Shown: positions 55,904-64,000 of the stretch, in pieces
Numbering within the stretch: the stretch's first letter is position 1
Layout of the letters: the number at the start of each line of letters is the position of its first letter
The notes under the pieces: generated by a model
Told to the model about the DNA's origin: nothing
Database searches by the model: none
What the model saw: the letters and a program-made list of their open reading frames with translations, nothing else
From: CADEEN01 sp963706685
Lineage (GTDB): Bacteria; Pseudomonadota; Gammaproteobacteria; Burkholderiales; Burkholderiaceae_C
Direction: 5' to 3'
Assembly (NCBI GenBank): GCA_963706685.1
Contig: CAVPMY010000016.1
Location: 143,536-207,535, forward strand
Length of the DNA stretch: 64,000 nt
Made by a program: the position numbers and the translations under genes

Positions 55904-57571
55904 TCAGAGCGGCTTTTCAGCCACGATGCGCATGTCTCGAGGCTCACGCAATTTGAACTGCGCCGGTTCTTGGCGCGGATCCTGGAGCCCTACGGACTCC
56001 ATCAGTGCCGACAGGCTGGCGGGCGTGTATCCCCAGCGATGCACCATCAGTGGATCTTTCCAGCTTGGGTCGCCGTAGAACACCCACATTGTGCGTTGCC
56101 CCGCGTTGCCGCCGCCGGAGGCGCTGGTCGGATTGGCCAAGAACGCCTCACAGGCTGACTGTAGGTTGGGACACTCCAGGACCATGCGACCGCCGGGCTT
56201 CAAGACTCGAATCCACTCGCGCAGAATTGCCTCTACTTCCCATCGCCAGAAATGCTCCACGACATGGACCGCAAGAATTTCGTCAGCGTGGTTGTTTGGG
56301 AACGGTGTGAGCTGATGCAAATCGCAAATCACGTCAGGTGATTTACCTGCTCTGGACTCAACCACATCGACGTTGACGTACCCCGGAAGGATCTTGTCGC
56401 CGCAGCCAAGATTGAGCTTGATCACCGAAGCATCAGGTTGAGTAGCAGCCGGCTGTGATCGGATTGTTGCTCGTCCGCTTGAGTTGACATTCGTTGCAAG
56501 GGCTGAAAGCCACGCCACAGCGACGTTTGCCGGCGACGCAGCCTTGACGGCTGCCATCTGGCCAGCACGCACGTGTCGCAGGGCATCGTCTGGGTAGCTG
56601 GCGTACTTGCGCACCGCGGCCAAGGGATCGGCGGTAGTTGCGGCAAATTCTGCAAATGGCATATAGGACGGCACGGGCGACGCAACGACGAATCTCCCCA
56701 TGTGTAGCGCGTCCGTGATTCGATTTGCGGTCTTGGCGCGCTTGGCAGCTTTTGAGACATCGGAGGGGATCAGCACAAGGTCTGCATTGTCAATTTCCGT
56801 CCACTGAGCTTCCTCAGTCCAAGGCACCAATTCCATGACGGCCTTGCCAGCGTGTGTTGAATTGAACTGCGCGATGCTCGACTCGATTTGCGGCAATGGG
56901 TCGGTCACGACACTCAACCACCAAGGTTGTTCGATGGCCAATGGCGCAAGCGCGGCCGCCCATTTGAAAAGAGGCTCAACATTGACAGCGTTACCGTACC
57001 AAACCATGCGCAGACGTTGCCTGAAGTTTGTTCCACCCAACCAATTCTGGACTCTTGAGTGGACGCGAGACTGCTTGCGGAAAACGCGAGGCTGCCCCAG
57101 CGGCGATGCGATGGGGTCACCAATCACTTGAACCGGAGAGGTACTGTGCATCTGCACCGTCTCTCGCAATTCGTCCGAGCCAGCCACGCAAGTGTCCGCC
57201 ATCGACGCCAGATCGCGCCAGAACGGTCCGAGCATCGCATCGTTGAAGTGGTCATCGCAGAAGTCCACGGCGACGCGGCGGCCGTCCGCAACTGCAGCCC
57301 GCAACCCTTCGCGCACGCGAGACGCTACTGCATTGAACCGAACCGCATCATTGCCGCCGAGCACCTTGGCAACAACGACGACATCGGGATTGATGCTGCG
57401 GATCCGCTCCACGACGCCGGCTTCCGACATCGGTACAAAATGCACTTCATGCTGCATACGGCGCATCTCACCGCCGGGAATGATGGCGCGATACCGGTTC
57501 GACGCGAGCTTGGATTTGTACCCGCGATTCCAGTCGCCGGTGATGCCATCTGCGAGCCAAACGATGTTCAC
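55904..57571 (-). CDS. glycosyltransferase-methyltransferase fusion
   Basis: The start is GTG 57571 (NIVWLADGITGDWNRGYKS), one base after the stop of the upstream gene, giving 555 residues. Residues 1 to about 370 look like a GT4-type GT-B glycosyltransferase (MVWYGNAVNVEPLFKWAAAL, IDNADLVLIPSDVSKAAKRAKTANRITDALHMGRFVVASPVPSY). From about 395 a class I methyltransferase follows (KLNLGCGDKILPGYVNVDVVES, ADEILAVHVVEHFWRWE, LKPGGRMVLECPNLQSACEAFL). Transfer and methylation of a sugar by one protein would suit capping of a surface glycan; this is inferred. It is coupled to the GT61-like gene. Confidence 0.75.
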   Translation of the reverse strand: MNIVWLADGITGDWNRGYKSKLASNRYRAIIPGGEMRRMQHEVHFVPMSEAGVVERIRSINPDVVVVAKVLGGNDAVRFNAVASRVREGLRAAVADGRRVAVDFCDDHFNDAMLGPFWRDLASMADTCVAGSDELRETVQMHSTSPVQVIGDPIASPLGQPRVFRKQSRVHSRVQNWLGGTNFRQRLRMVWYGNAVNVEPLFKWAAALAPLAIEQPWWLSVVTDPLPQIESSIAQFNSTHAGKAVMELVPWTEEAQWTEIDNADLVLIPSDVSKAAKRAKTANRITDALHMGRFVVASPVPSYMPFAEFAATTADPLAAVRKYASYPDDALRHVRAGQMAAVKAASPANVAVAWLSALATNVNSSGRATIRSQPAATQPDASVIKLNLGCGDKILPGYVNVDVVESRAGKSPDVICDLHQLTPFPNNHADEILAVHVVEHFWRWEVEAILREWIRVLKPGGRMVLECPNLQSACEAFLANPTSASGGGNAGQRTMWVFYGDPSWKDPLMVHRWGYTPASLSALMESVGLQDPRQEPAQFKLREPRDMRIVAEKPL

Positions 57572-57572
57572 G

Positions 57573-59273
57573 TCAGGACAGCGCCGCCACCAGTGGCTTG
57601 CAGTCGACGAAGATGTCAGCGTCGGCGGAACGCACACCCGACGGCAAATGAGAGGACTCGCATGACTCGACGATTGCCATGTGCCCACAGGCTTTGGCCA
57701 GGGCTTCGAACGCAACGTCGCTTCCGCCGTCAATCAAGTGTCGGGCCAACAGCACGGTGATTTTTGCGCCCGCGGGCGCAAAGACCATGTTTGCCAGCGC
57801 CCCTCCGCTGGGGGCGACGATGTGGCTGGCTTGCGAGAACAGCGCAACTTGCTCTCCCATCGACAAGGATTCAGGGCGCACGCATTCGAAACCCAAAGGC
57901 TCTAGGGCCTGGATCACATCGGCTTCGTTCTCGACGCGGCGCCGAGTCGTACTGCTTCGCGCCAGGTAGAGCTTGCGGCGAGGCGCGTCATTGACCATTA
58001 ATGATCCCAACCGTTGCCGATACCACGCGGATAGCAAGGGATCGAACCAGCGCCCCCCGGTGGTCAGTCGTGTTGGCATCAATAGATTGTCAACCCGAAC
58101 TGGAGCCTCCGAATCGCACGGCAAGAGGCGCTCCGCCGAAATACCCAACAGGTCAAACAACTCAAGCTGATGGGGTGCGAGGTTGGCGTTGACCAGAATC
58201 TTGTGGTTGGCACCAAGCCCAAGCGACTCGGCAATTGCCAACGAGCTGGTGTACTCGATCAGGTCTTCATAGTAGCGCCCTGTGCCGCCCATGAGCAGTA
58301 CCGGCTCATGCACACGGCCAATTTCGATCGGTAGCCGCAGTAAGCCTTGCCGTGGCCCAGACAGCAACAATCGACTCCGCGGATCTCTGCAGCGTGTGCG
58401 GGGCACATTGGCGGCAACGTGCGACAACATCACACGGCCATCGTCCAACAACGGCAGCCACTGCAAACTCGGCACGACGATCGCGTCGCTGACTTCGACC
58501 AGCATGGGCCGCATGCCCGGGATACCGGCTGCACTGATGCGATGAAGCGGTGCAGAACGCTCGGCACACCAGGCTTGCGCGGTGCACCAACGAGCCAGAA
58601 CGTCGCGCTGGCCATCGGGCACCGGCGAAGCCGAAGCGTGGATCGACAAGGCTTCTTTGGTTAGCGAAGGAATACCAAACACCGACTGCGCCGCTTCGAT
58701 GCGAAGCGCGGGGGCAAGATCGGTCGCCGCCTTGACTCGCGCCAATGCCAGTCGAATCTCCGCGAGAGGCGGATGTCGATTTGCCGGCGCGTTCCTGACC
58801 ACAGCCGAGATCAGCCGCACGAACGCAGCGGCCGGAGCGTCTGTTGTGGTGAACGCGGCGCGTCGACGGTAATGGAGCTCTTCGACTCGGCGACCAAGTT
58901 GGTTGAATAGTTCCGCCATGAAATGGATGACCTTGGGGTCAGCCGGATCGATGGCCTCGGCGCGCACAAGGTGATCGAGCGCCAGATCGACGTGACCTTG
59001 CATTGAGTAGATGCGAGATAGGGTGGTCAGCGTGCGCGTGTCCCGCGCCGAAGGCACCAACGGCTCGAGCAGGCTGCGAGCTGCATGGAGGTTGCCCTCG
59101 GCCAAGAATTCAAATGCGGCTTCCAATGCAGTATGTTCTTTCGCCAGGTGCGCCTGCACCTCATCAGGGCTGAGCACTCGCACGGCTGCGCGCGGCGGTG
59201 CGCTGGACTCAGGGCCGAGCGATTCCATCAGCCTATTTTGCCGGGCCATCAGACGATCCAACACCCTCTTCAT
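57573..59273 (-). CDS. TPR protein with GT61-family glycosyltransferase domain
   Basis: The 566-residue protein (MKRVLDRLMARQNRLMESLG) has an N-terminal helical TPR-like region (AAFEFLAEGNLHAARSLLEPLV, LTTLSRIYSMQGHVDLALDHLVRAEAIDPADPKVIHFMAELFNQLGRR). From about 270 it has a DUF563/GT61 domain with YYEDLIEYTSSLAIAESLG, RRKLYLARSSTTRRRVENEADVI, and the family block HIVAPSGGALANMVFAPAGAKITVL. GT61 enzymes build capsular or other surface glycans. It is one base from the next gene, the GT-MT fusion, and 15 bp from the glycosyltransferase upstream in the same strand, so these form an operon. Confidence 0.78.
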   Translation of the reverse strand: MKRVLDRLMARQNRLMESLGPESSAPPRAAVRVLSPDEVQAHLAKEHTALEAAFEFLAEGNLHAARSLLEPLVPSARDTRTLTTLSRIYSMQGHVDLALDHLVRAEAIDPADPKVIHFMAELFNQLGRRVEELHYRRRAAFTTTDAPAAAFVRLISAVVRNAPANRHPPLAEIRLALARVKAATDLAPALRIEAAQSVFGIPSLTKEALSIHASASPVPDGQRDVLARWCTAQAWCAERSAPLHRISAAGIPGMRPMLVEVSDAIVVPSLQWLPLLDDGRVMLSHVAANVPRTRCRDPRSRLLLSGPRQGLLRLPIEIGRVHEPVLLMGGTGRYYEDLIEYTSSLAIAESLGLGANHKILVNANLAPHQLELFDLLGISAERLLPCDSEAPVRVDNLLMPTRLTTGGRWFDPLLSAWYRQRLGSLMVNDAPRRKLYLARSSTTRRRVENEADVIQALEPLGFECVRPESLSMGEQVALFSQASHIVAPSGGALANMVFAPAGAKITVLLARHLIDGGSDVAFEALAKACGHMAIVESCESSHLPSGVRSADADIFVDCKPLVAALS

Positions 59274-59288
59274 CGAGCAGATCCGTCG

Positions 59289-59981
59289 TTAGTCACTTGC
59301 TTCCTTCACTCGCTGATCAGCGCGTTGTAAGTTCGTGAACTCGTCAAGCCAAGCCCGCGCATGTTCGCAGCCTCGGTACTCGTCAAAATACGGCCCGCCC
59401 AGCGTGTAATGCACGTTCGCCGCATCGGCCATCGGCGGCGCATAGCCGACCAGGTGATTCCACTCTGCCGGAATCGCGCCGATCAGCTCATCACCTCCCA
59501 GCCACTTGAACTGATGCAGCTGCAACCCGGTGGCCGTGTTCACGAACTCCGGCGTCAGCGCCTTGCACTTGGCGTTGTTGAACAGCATCACGCTGCTCCA
59601 GTTCTTCTTGCCGTACGGCGTCTGCGGCTGGTCGAGAAACTTCACTGCTTCCCGCGGCTGGTGATCGTGCTTGACGCACATCACCGCATAGCGCTCGTCG
59701 CGCAGCGCCCAGAGCTCGGCGATGTCGCGGCGCATGAGCATGTCGCAGTCCATGAACAGCGACCAGCCTTCGTAGCCGCTGAGGAAGGGCGTGAGGAAGC
59801 GCGAGAAACTGAAATCGGTGGATTGCAGTGCTTCGCGCCGGCGCGTGAAGACGCCCTCGAGGTTGTTCAACGCCAGCGGCGTGAAGGCCACGGGCAACGA
59901 CGATCGGGCCAGGATGCTGTGCGTGAGCACATGCCAGGCCACGGTCTCGCGCTCGTCAAAGCCGATGAAGATGCGGATCAT
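59289..59981 (-). CDS. GT-A glycosyltransferase family protein
   Basis: The start at ATG 59981 (MIRIFIGFDERETVAWHVLTHSI) gives 230 residues. The GT-A fold has a DxD motif in LFMDCDMLMRRDIAELWAL, plus TPYGKKNWSSVMLFNNAKC, the WLGGDELIGAIPAEWNHLVGY core and HYTLGGPYFDEYRGC. It resembles GT8-like and capsule-type glycosyltransferases with nucleotide-sugar donors. It overlaps the DUF2919-like gene upstream by 4 bp and is 15 bp from the GT61 gene downstream. Confidence 0.83.
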   Translation of the reverse strand: MIRIFIGFDERETVAWHVLTHSILARSSLPVAFTPLALNNLEGVFTRRREALQSTDFSFSRFLTPFLSGYEGWSLFMDCDMLMRRDIAELWALRDERYAVMCVKHDHQPREAVKFLDQPQTPYGKKNWSSVMLFNNAKCKALTPEFVNTATGLQLHQFKWLGGDELIGAIPAEWNHLVGYAPPMADAANVHYTLGGPYFDEYRGCEHARAWLDEFTNLQRADQRVKEASD

Positions 59982-60478
59982 TGCGCCTGTCTCGCTTTCG
60001 GGTCTTCCGGCGGCGCCGGGAACTCGCTGAACAACTGGGCAAAGAACCTGTCGCGCCACATCGCCAGGGCGATGGCCAGGTCGATCAGCACAAAACTGGC
60101 CAACAGCAACTCGGGCCACGGCGCCCATTCGTCCGACAGCCACAGCAGCCGAGCCGTCCACGCCAGGTTGAGCAGCGCGGTCAGCGTGACGATCTGGCGG
60201 CCGTTGCGCCACAGCACGCGGGCCCAGCGGCCGGCGGTGGGCACGCGCTGGAAGCCGGCGGTCATCAGCAGCACGATCGGCAACTGCATGGCCAGCCAGG
60301 CCCAGGGGATGCCGTCGTGGCCCAGCAGCAGCACCGATTCCTTGGATCGACGCACGCTCACGGCCACCACCAGCAACAGGATCCAGTAGCGCGCCATCAA
60401 TACGAAGCCCAGCCACAGCGGCCCGGGCACGCGCAGCACGCCGTGCTGGTTGACGTCGAGGTAGGCGCTGTCTTGCAC
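59978..60478 (-). CDS. DUF2919-like inner-membrane protein
   Basis: GTG 60478 (QDSAYLDVNQHGVLRVPGPLWLG) gives 166 residues with about four hydrophobic helices (LWLGFVLMARYWILLLVVAVSV, AWLAMQLPIVLLMTAG, ELLLASFVLIDLAIALAMW). The DVNQHGVLRVP start and layout resemble the DUF2919/YfeZ group; that match is by eye. The function is unknown. The 4-bp overlap with the glycosyltransferase gene makes it part of the surface-glycan operon. Confidence 0.6.
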   Translation of the reverse strand: MQDSAYLDVNQHGVLRVPGPLWLGFVLMARYWILLLVVAVSVRRSKESVLLLGHDGIPWAWLAMQLPIVLLMTAGFQRVPTAGRWARVLWRNGRQIVTLTALLNLAWTARLLWLSDEWAPWPELLLASFVLIDLAIALAMWRDRFFAQLFSEFPAPPEDPKARQAQ

Positions 60479-60538
60479 GGCGGCGATGATAGGACAGGGG
60501 GTGCGTGGCGCAGGCCTGCTCGCGGCGCGCAATGGGCG

Positions 60539-61333
60539 CTAAAGCGTGAACACCTGCCCGCTGTGCAGCGCGCTGGCGCTGTGGCGCATGGTCTGGGCTT
60601 CGATCTGCCGCATCACCGCGTTCACCTCGCCGGGCTTGATGTGGGTGATGTGGACCTGCACCTCGCCTTCCAGCTGCGCCAGCTCGCGGGCCAGCGTGGT
60701 CGGGCAGAGGTGAGAGCTGATGCGGGCCAGTTGCTGTTCGTCGTCGCTGAACGCGGTTTCGATCACCAGGTGGGCGATGCGCATGCCGGTCAAGTGGCGC
60801 CACAAGGCCGGGTTGGGCCCGGTGTCGCCCGTGAAGACCCAGGCGCCGCTCTCGCCGCCGCCCTCCGGGCTGACGGCAAAGCCGACCGCCGGCACGGTAT
60901 GTTCGGCGGGCAGCACTTCGATGCGCCGCCCGCCGAGCTGCAGGGTCTGGCCGATCGTGAAGGGCTCGAACTTCATCAGCGGGTGTTCGGGGCTGGGCAG
61001 GCGGGTGAAGTCAGGCCAGATGACGCCGTTGAAGATGTGGGCTCGCAGCGCCTCCAGCGTCTGCGGCAGCGCATGCACGCGGATCGGGCCGCGGCGGACA
61101 TGGTGCCGCGACAGGCGCCGCCGCGCCACGCTGTCGGCCAGCAGGCCGATGCCCAGCACATGGTCGAGGTGCGAGTGGGTGATGAGGATGTGGTCGACGG
61201 CCGCGAGCTCGTCGAGCGTGAGGTCGCCGACGCCGGTGCCGGCGTCGATGAGCACATCGTCGTCGAGAAGGAAGGAGGTAGTGCGGTCGCCGGCGGCGAT
61301 GGAGCCGGAGCAACCGAGCACGCGGATTTTCAT
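60539..61333 (-). CDS. metallo-beta-lactamase-fold hydrolase, class II cyclic-nucleotide phosphodiesterase-like
   Basis: The start at ATG 61333 (MKIRVLGCSGSIAAGDRTTSF) gives 264 residues. The zinc motif HSHLDHVLGIGLLAD has the HxHLDH form of class II (CpdP/PDE1-type) cAMP phosphodiesterases. Further metal ligands are in AEHTVPAVGFAV, WVFTGDTGPN and VHITHIKPGEV. The final THIKPG segment is also typical. It would hydrolyse cAMP to AMP in the cytoplasm. The adjacent FHA/PP2C/kinase genes and the cNMP-kinase at 5.6 kb suggest a second-messenger context. Other MBL activities cannot be excluded. Confidence 0.78.
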   Translation of the reverse strand: MKIRVLGCSGSIAAGDRTTSFLLDDDVLIDAGTGVGDLTLDELAAVDHILITHSHLDHVLGIGLLADSVARRRLSRHHVRRGPIRVHALPQTLEALRAHIFNGVIWPDFTRLPSPEHPLMKFEPFTIGQTLQLGGRRIEVLPAEHTVPAVGFAVSPEGGGESGAWVFTGDTGPNPALWRHLTGMRIAHLVIETAFSDDEQQLARISSHLCPTTLARELAQLEGEVQVHITHIKPGEVNAVMRQIEAQTMRHSASALHSGQVFTL

Positions 61334-61418
61334 TCGCCGATTTTCCTGTGCGGGGAGCGCCCGCGGCGGCAATGCCCCTTCGCAGCGTGACCTACTGCAC
61401 GCCAGGGCCGCCGAGAAA

Positions 61419-62117
61419 TCAGATCTGGATGAATTGCATCTGCGTGCCGGCGAGTTCGATCACGTCGCCGTTGCGCAGGTGCGCCGAATCGCCGGCCAGT
61501 TGCGAGCCGTTGACCGTGGGCTTGGAGGCGCCTTCGACATGCGCGAGAACGTAACCACCGGGCCGCTTGGTGATCGAGGCCACCTGCACGCCCGGTTTGC
61601 CGACCGTGGTGACGACCTTGGTCAGCGGCACCTCGCGCCCCGCGGCAGCGCCGTTGAGCACCTTGATGGCGGCGCTGCCCGGCGAGCTGGCCAAGCCGCC
61701 GAAGCCCGAATTGCTGCTCGCCGGCATGGTGTGAGAGAAGGTGGCCCGATCGGCCTGCGCGATGGTGGTGGCGCCCGGGCCGGCCATCGTGCCCGGCTTC
61801 ATGATCATCGTCTTTTCGTAGTCGACGCCGTCTTCGACCAGGTACTTGATCTTGTACTTGCCGATCTCGACCGTATCGTTGTGCGCCAGCAGCTGTTTCT
61901 TGACGGCCTTGCCGTTGATGTACGTGCCATTGGTGCTGTTCAGGTCTTCGATGAAGACATCGGCGCCAACCATCTGCAGCACGGCGTGTTCGCCGCTGAC
62001 CGCGAGGTTGTCGATGACGATGTCGTTGTAGGGCCGACGGCCGAGCGTGGTCTTGTCCTTGGTGACCTGCACTTCCTTGATCACCACACCGTCGAGCGAC
62101 ACCACCAGCTTGCCCAT
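61419..62117 (-). CDS. FHA-domain protein (two FHA-like domains)
   Basis: The start is ATG 62117 (MGKLVVSLDGVVIKEVQVTKD), giving 232 residues. The first FHA domain (1-95) has the phosphothreonine-binding motifs LGRRPYNDIVIDNLAVSGEHAVL and DLNSTNGTYING. A Thr/Ser-rich linker (MIMKPGTMAGPGATTIAQAD) holds possible kinase target sites. A second, degenerate FHA-like region is at the end (PLTKVVTTVGKPGVQVASI, KPTVNGSQL, NGDVIELAGTQMQFIQI). FHA domains read the output of Ser/Thr kinases, and the phosphatase and kinase genes are adjacent. Confidence 0.88.
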   Translation of the reverse strand: MGKLVVSLDGVVIKEVQVTKDKTTLGRRPYNDIVIDNLAVSGEHAVLQMVGADVFIEDLNSTNGTYINGKAVKKQLLAHNDTVEIGKYKIKYLVEDGVDYEKTMIMKPGTMAGPGATTIAQADRATFSHTMPASSNSGFGGLASSPGSAAIKVLNGAAAGREVPLTKVVTTVGKPGVQVASITKRPGGYVLAHVEGASKPTVNGSQLAGDSAHLRNGDVIELAGTQMQFIQI

Positions 62118-62199
62118 TGTCAAAGCCTCTACTGCCCCGTGTTAGGCGGGCACGGGCGTTGGGGAAACGCTTCGTGCCGCGGCTGGCCGCGCTCTAAGG

Positions 62200-63003
62200 T
62201 CAGCGCCGGAAGGGAGCCCACCATGATTTGGTAGCGGCAGCCGGGCTGCCCGGCGCGCGCGCCAGGATGACCGCAATATTATCCTTGCCGCCCGCGTCAT
62301 TGGCCGCCGCGATCAGTGCGGCGCCCATCTCGTCGAGCGAATCGTAACCCTGCAACAGCTGAGACAAGGTTTCATCGTCGAGCATGTCAGACAGGCCGTC
62401 GGAGCACAAGAGCAGCAAGTCTCCGGGATGCACTTCATGCTGATGAATTTCCAGCAGCACCGTGTCTTCCACACCCACAGCGCGCGTCACCAGGTTCTTG
62501 TTGGCCGAAAAGCTGGCCTGCTCCGGCGTGATCAGGCCGGCGTCGATCTGCTCCTGCAGCAGCGAATGGTCGCGCGTGAGCTGCATCAGCCGGCCGCCGC
62601 GCAGGCGGTAGGCACGCGAGTCGCCGACATGGCCGACCAGCACCCGCGTGCCGCGAAACGCCAGCACCACCAGCGTTGTGCCCATGCCCGAGTACTGCGG
62701 GTTGGCATTGGCGGCATTGAAGATCGCCCGGTTGGCGTTGTCGACGCAGATGTCCATGGCCCGGCGCACCTCGGGGTCGGTGGCCGAGTCGCCGACTTCA
62801 TCGAGCCAGCGCCCGAGTTCGGTCTGGATGAAGGACGTGGCCATGCCGCTGGCCACTTCGCCCGCGTTGTAGCCGCCCATGCCGTCGGCCAGGATGGCCA
62901 AGGCGTTGTGAGCATCAACGGCGACCGAGTCTTCGTTGTTGGTGCGAGCGCGGCCCGTGTCGGTGGCGCCGAAGAACTCGATGGGCATGGGGGTCTGCGG
63001 CAC
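62200..63003 (-). CDS. PP2C-family Ser/Thr protein phosphatase
   Basis: The 267-residue protein (MPQTPMPIEFFGATDTGRARTNNEDS) has all PP2C motifs with metal-binding Asp residues: ILADGMGGYNAGEVAS, LVGHVGDSRAYRLRGG, LLCSDGLSDMLDD and NDAGGKDNIAVIL. Such phosphatases (PppA/Stp1-like) reverse Hanks kinase phosphorylation. It is soluble and cytoplasmic. It sits between the FHA protein and the kinase at the right edge, forming a writer-eraser-reader set. Confidence 0.94.
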   Translation of the reverse strand: MPQTPMPIEFFGATDTGRARTNNEDSVAVDAHNALAILADGMGGYNAGEVASGMATSFIQTELGRWLDEVGDSATDPEVRRAMDICVDNANRAIFNAANANPQYSGMGTTLVVLAFRGTRVLVGHVGDSRAYRLRGGRLMQLTRDHSLLQEQIDAGLITPEQASFSANKNLVTRAVGVEDTVLLEIHQHEVHPGDLLLLCSDGLSDMLDDETLSQLLQGYDSLDEMGAALIAAANDAGGKDNIAVILARAPGSPAAATKSWWAPFRR

Positions 63004-63171
63004 GGAAGTAGGGTATAGCGGCGCCTCGGCCCGGCGCCAAGTCAGGTCAAATGGTGGGTCAGCATTGTGCCTCGGCTGGCCGCCGCGACTGCATCGGCGC
63101 CCGCCGGTGGCTTCACGGTTCGATCGGCGTTCGTGGCGTATGCCGCGGTTGGATTGCGCCGCGCAGGGGCC

Positions 63172-63999
63172 TCACCCTGCGGGCGTCTGCAGCTGCCGCG
63201 CCAATTGACGTGCCCGCTCGGCCCAGGCGTCGCCGTCGGCGCAGCGCTGCGCTGGGTCTTTTGTCAGCAGTGGTGACAGCAGCTCGTCGAGGCTGCTGCC
63301 CAGTGCGCCAGCCAGGGCCGGTCGCACACTGGCCATCGGCGGCGGCGGCTGCCGCGCCACGGCGCGCAGCAGGCTGCCCATGGAGCTCGCCGCGAAGGGC
63401 GGCCGGCCGGCCAGCAGCTCATAGACCGTCACGCCCAGCGCATAGAGGTCACTGCGCGCGTCGGCTGCGGCGCCGCCGAGCAGCTCAGGCGCCATGTACA
63501 CCGGCGAGCCGAGGAACATGCCGCTGCGTGAGGCCTGCGCGTCGGGCGCACGGGCCAGTCCAAAGTCCGTCAGCGCGGCGCGGCGCGTGGCCGGGTCGAA
63601 CAGCGCGTTCGACGGCTTGACGTCGCGGTGCAGGACGCCCTGGCGGTGCGCATGGGCCAGCGCCGCGCCCAGTTGAGCGGCGATGTCGAGCACCAGGGCT
63701 TCGGGCAGGCGGTGCTCGGCGGTGGCATGGCGCGCCAGGTTGCTGCCGGCCAGCAGCTCCATGATGACGAAGGCCAGGCCGGCTTGCGAGCCGCCGCCAA
63801 AGACACGGACGATGCCGGGATGCTCGAGGCGCAGGCTGTGTTGCGCCTCCTGCAGAAAACGCTCGCGGGCGGCTGCCGGGTCATCACCGATGCCGGTGCG
63901 CGGGCACCAGACCTTGACGGCACGCGGCGCGTGGCTGGCGATGTCCTGGCCGCTGTAAACGATGGCGCTGGCGCCGCGCCCGATCGCCTGGGCATTCAT
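63172..63999 (-). CDS. Ser/Thr protein kinase (partial, right edge)
   Basis: The visible part is 275 residues from ATG 63999 to TGA 63172. It begins close to the glycine loop (IGRGASAIVYSG, about 6-17), so the true N-terminus lies beyond the window. It has the catalytic Lys in AVKVW, HRDVKPSNALF, DFGLARA, SPVYMAPE and the C-lobe GVTVYELLAGRPPF. The C-terminus (ARQLARQLQTPAG) ends shortly after the kinase fold, so no sensor domain follows. With the PP2C and FHA genes it makes a phosphosignalling cassette. Confidence 0.9.
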   Translation of the reverse strand: MNAQAIGRGASAIVYSGQDIASHAPRAVKVWCPRTGIGDDPAAARERFLQEAQHSLRLEHPGIVRVFGGGSQAGLAFVIMELLAGSNLARHATAEHRLPEALVLDIAAQLGAALAHAHRQGVLHRDVKPSNALFDPATRRAALTDFGLARAPDAQASRSGMFLGSPVYMAPELLGGAAADARSDLYALGVTVYELLAGRPPFAASSMGSLLRAVARQPPPPMASVRPALAGALGSSLDELLSPLLTKDPAQRCADGDAWAERARQLARQLQTPAG

Positions 64000-64000
64000 T

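Overview
The window is a chromosomal segment of a GC-rich betaproteobacterium, most likely a Burkholderiales member of the Rubrivivax/Leptothrix/Methylibium type. I infer this from the high GC, the protein flavour (DUF2145, a PsiF-type protein, a class II cAMP phosphodiesterase, an MHFG-type PEP-CTERM protein, a SWIB protein with an H1-like tail) and Burkholderiales-like housekeeping genes. I see no rRNA, tRNA, IS element, prophage or CRISPR array.

Layout. 1-5.5 kb: flavoprotein reductase (cut by the left edge), malate synthase G, HAD dehalogenase, divergent LysR regulator, PsiF repeat protein. 5.5-14.5 kb: a Ser/Thr kinase with a C-terminal cyclic-nucleotide-binding domain, then argS, a SPOR protein, dsbA, lptA, lptB, rpoN and an rlmL-type methyltransferase in one direction. 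14.5-18.6 kb: YidB-like protein, two genes of unknown function (a secreted Cys-rich hydrolase-like protein and a membrane-anchored partner), and a convergent DUF2145 pair. 18.6-28.2 kb: rsmE, a nucleosidase, fadD, a frameshifted TonB-dependent receptor, a frameshifted PhyH dioxygenase and the three-subunit transhydrogenase pntAa-pntAb-pntB. 28.4-38 kb: DUF805 proteins, NUDIX, mnmA, two FAS1 lipoproteins, ssb, cupin, recQ, a small lipoprotein. 38-50.8 kb: ECF sigma/anti-sigma pair, uvrA, CAP protein, PEP-CTERM protein behind a CRP-like site, DsbA-fold isomerase, SWIB protein, holin-like membrane protein, M48 protease, moaC. 48.9-60.5 kb: a surface-glycan and pilin island with a PglL-like O-oligosaccharyltransferase, a decayed TfpX/TfpZ-like remnant, a TPR glycosyltransferase, two near-identical pilA genes each behind a sigma-54-type promoter, methyltransferases and further glycosyltransferases; part of it is visibly less GC-rich than its surroundings. 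60.5-64 kb: a class II cAMP phosphodiesterase-like protein, FHA protein, PP2C phosphatase and a Ser/Thr kinase cut by the right edge.

How the parts connect. RpoN is encoded at 11.7 kb and the two pilins at 53.6-54.6 kb carry -24/-12 elements, so RpoN probably drives them. PglL and the nearby glycosyl- and methyltransferases could decorate the pilins. The cyclic-nucleotide-binding kinase, the phosphodiesterase and the CRP-like site before the PEP-CTERM gene suggest cAMP signalling to the cell surface. FHA, PP2C and kinase form a phospho-threonine signalling cassette.

Quality warning. Five genes (rpoN, TonB receptor, PhyH, recQ, uvrA) are broken by ten frameshifts. All ten have the same sign, one extra base in the direction of transcription. 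Because rpoN, recQ and uvrA are housekeeping genes with otherwise perfect motifs, insertion-type sequence error is the simplest reading, although the five in PhyH and two in the adjacent receptor could also be real decay.
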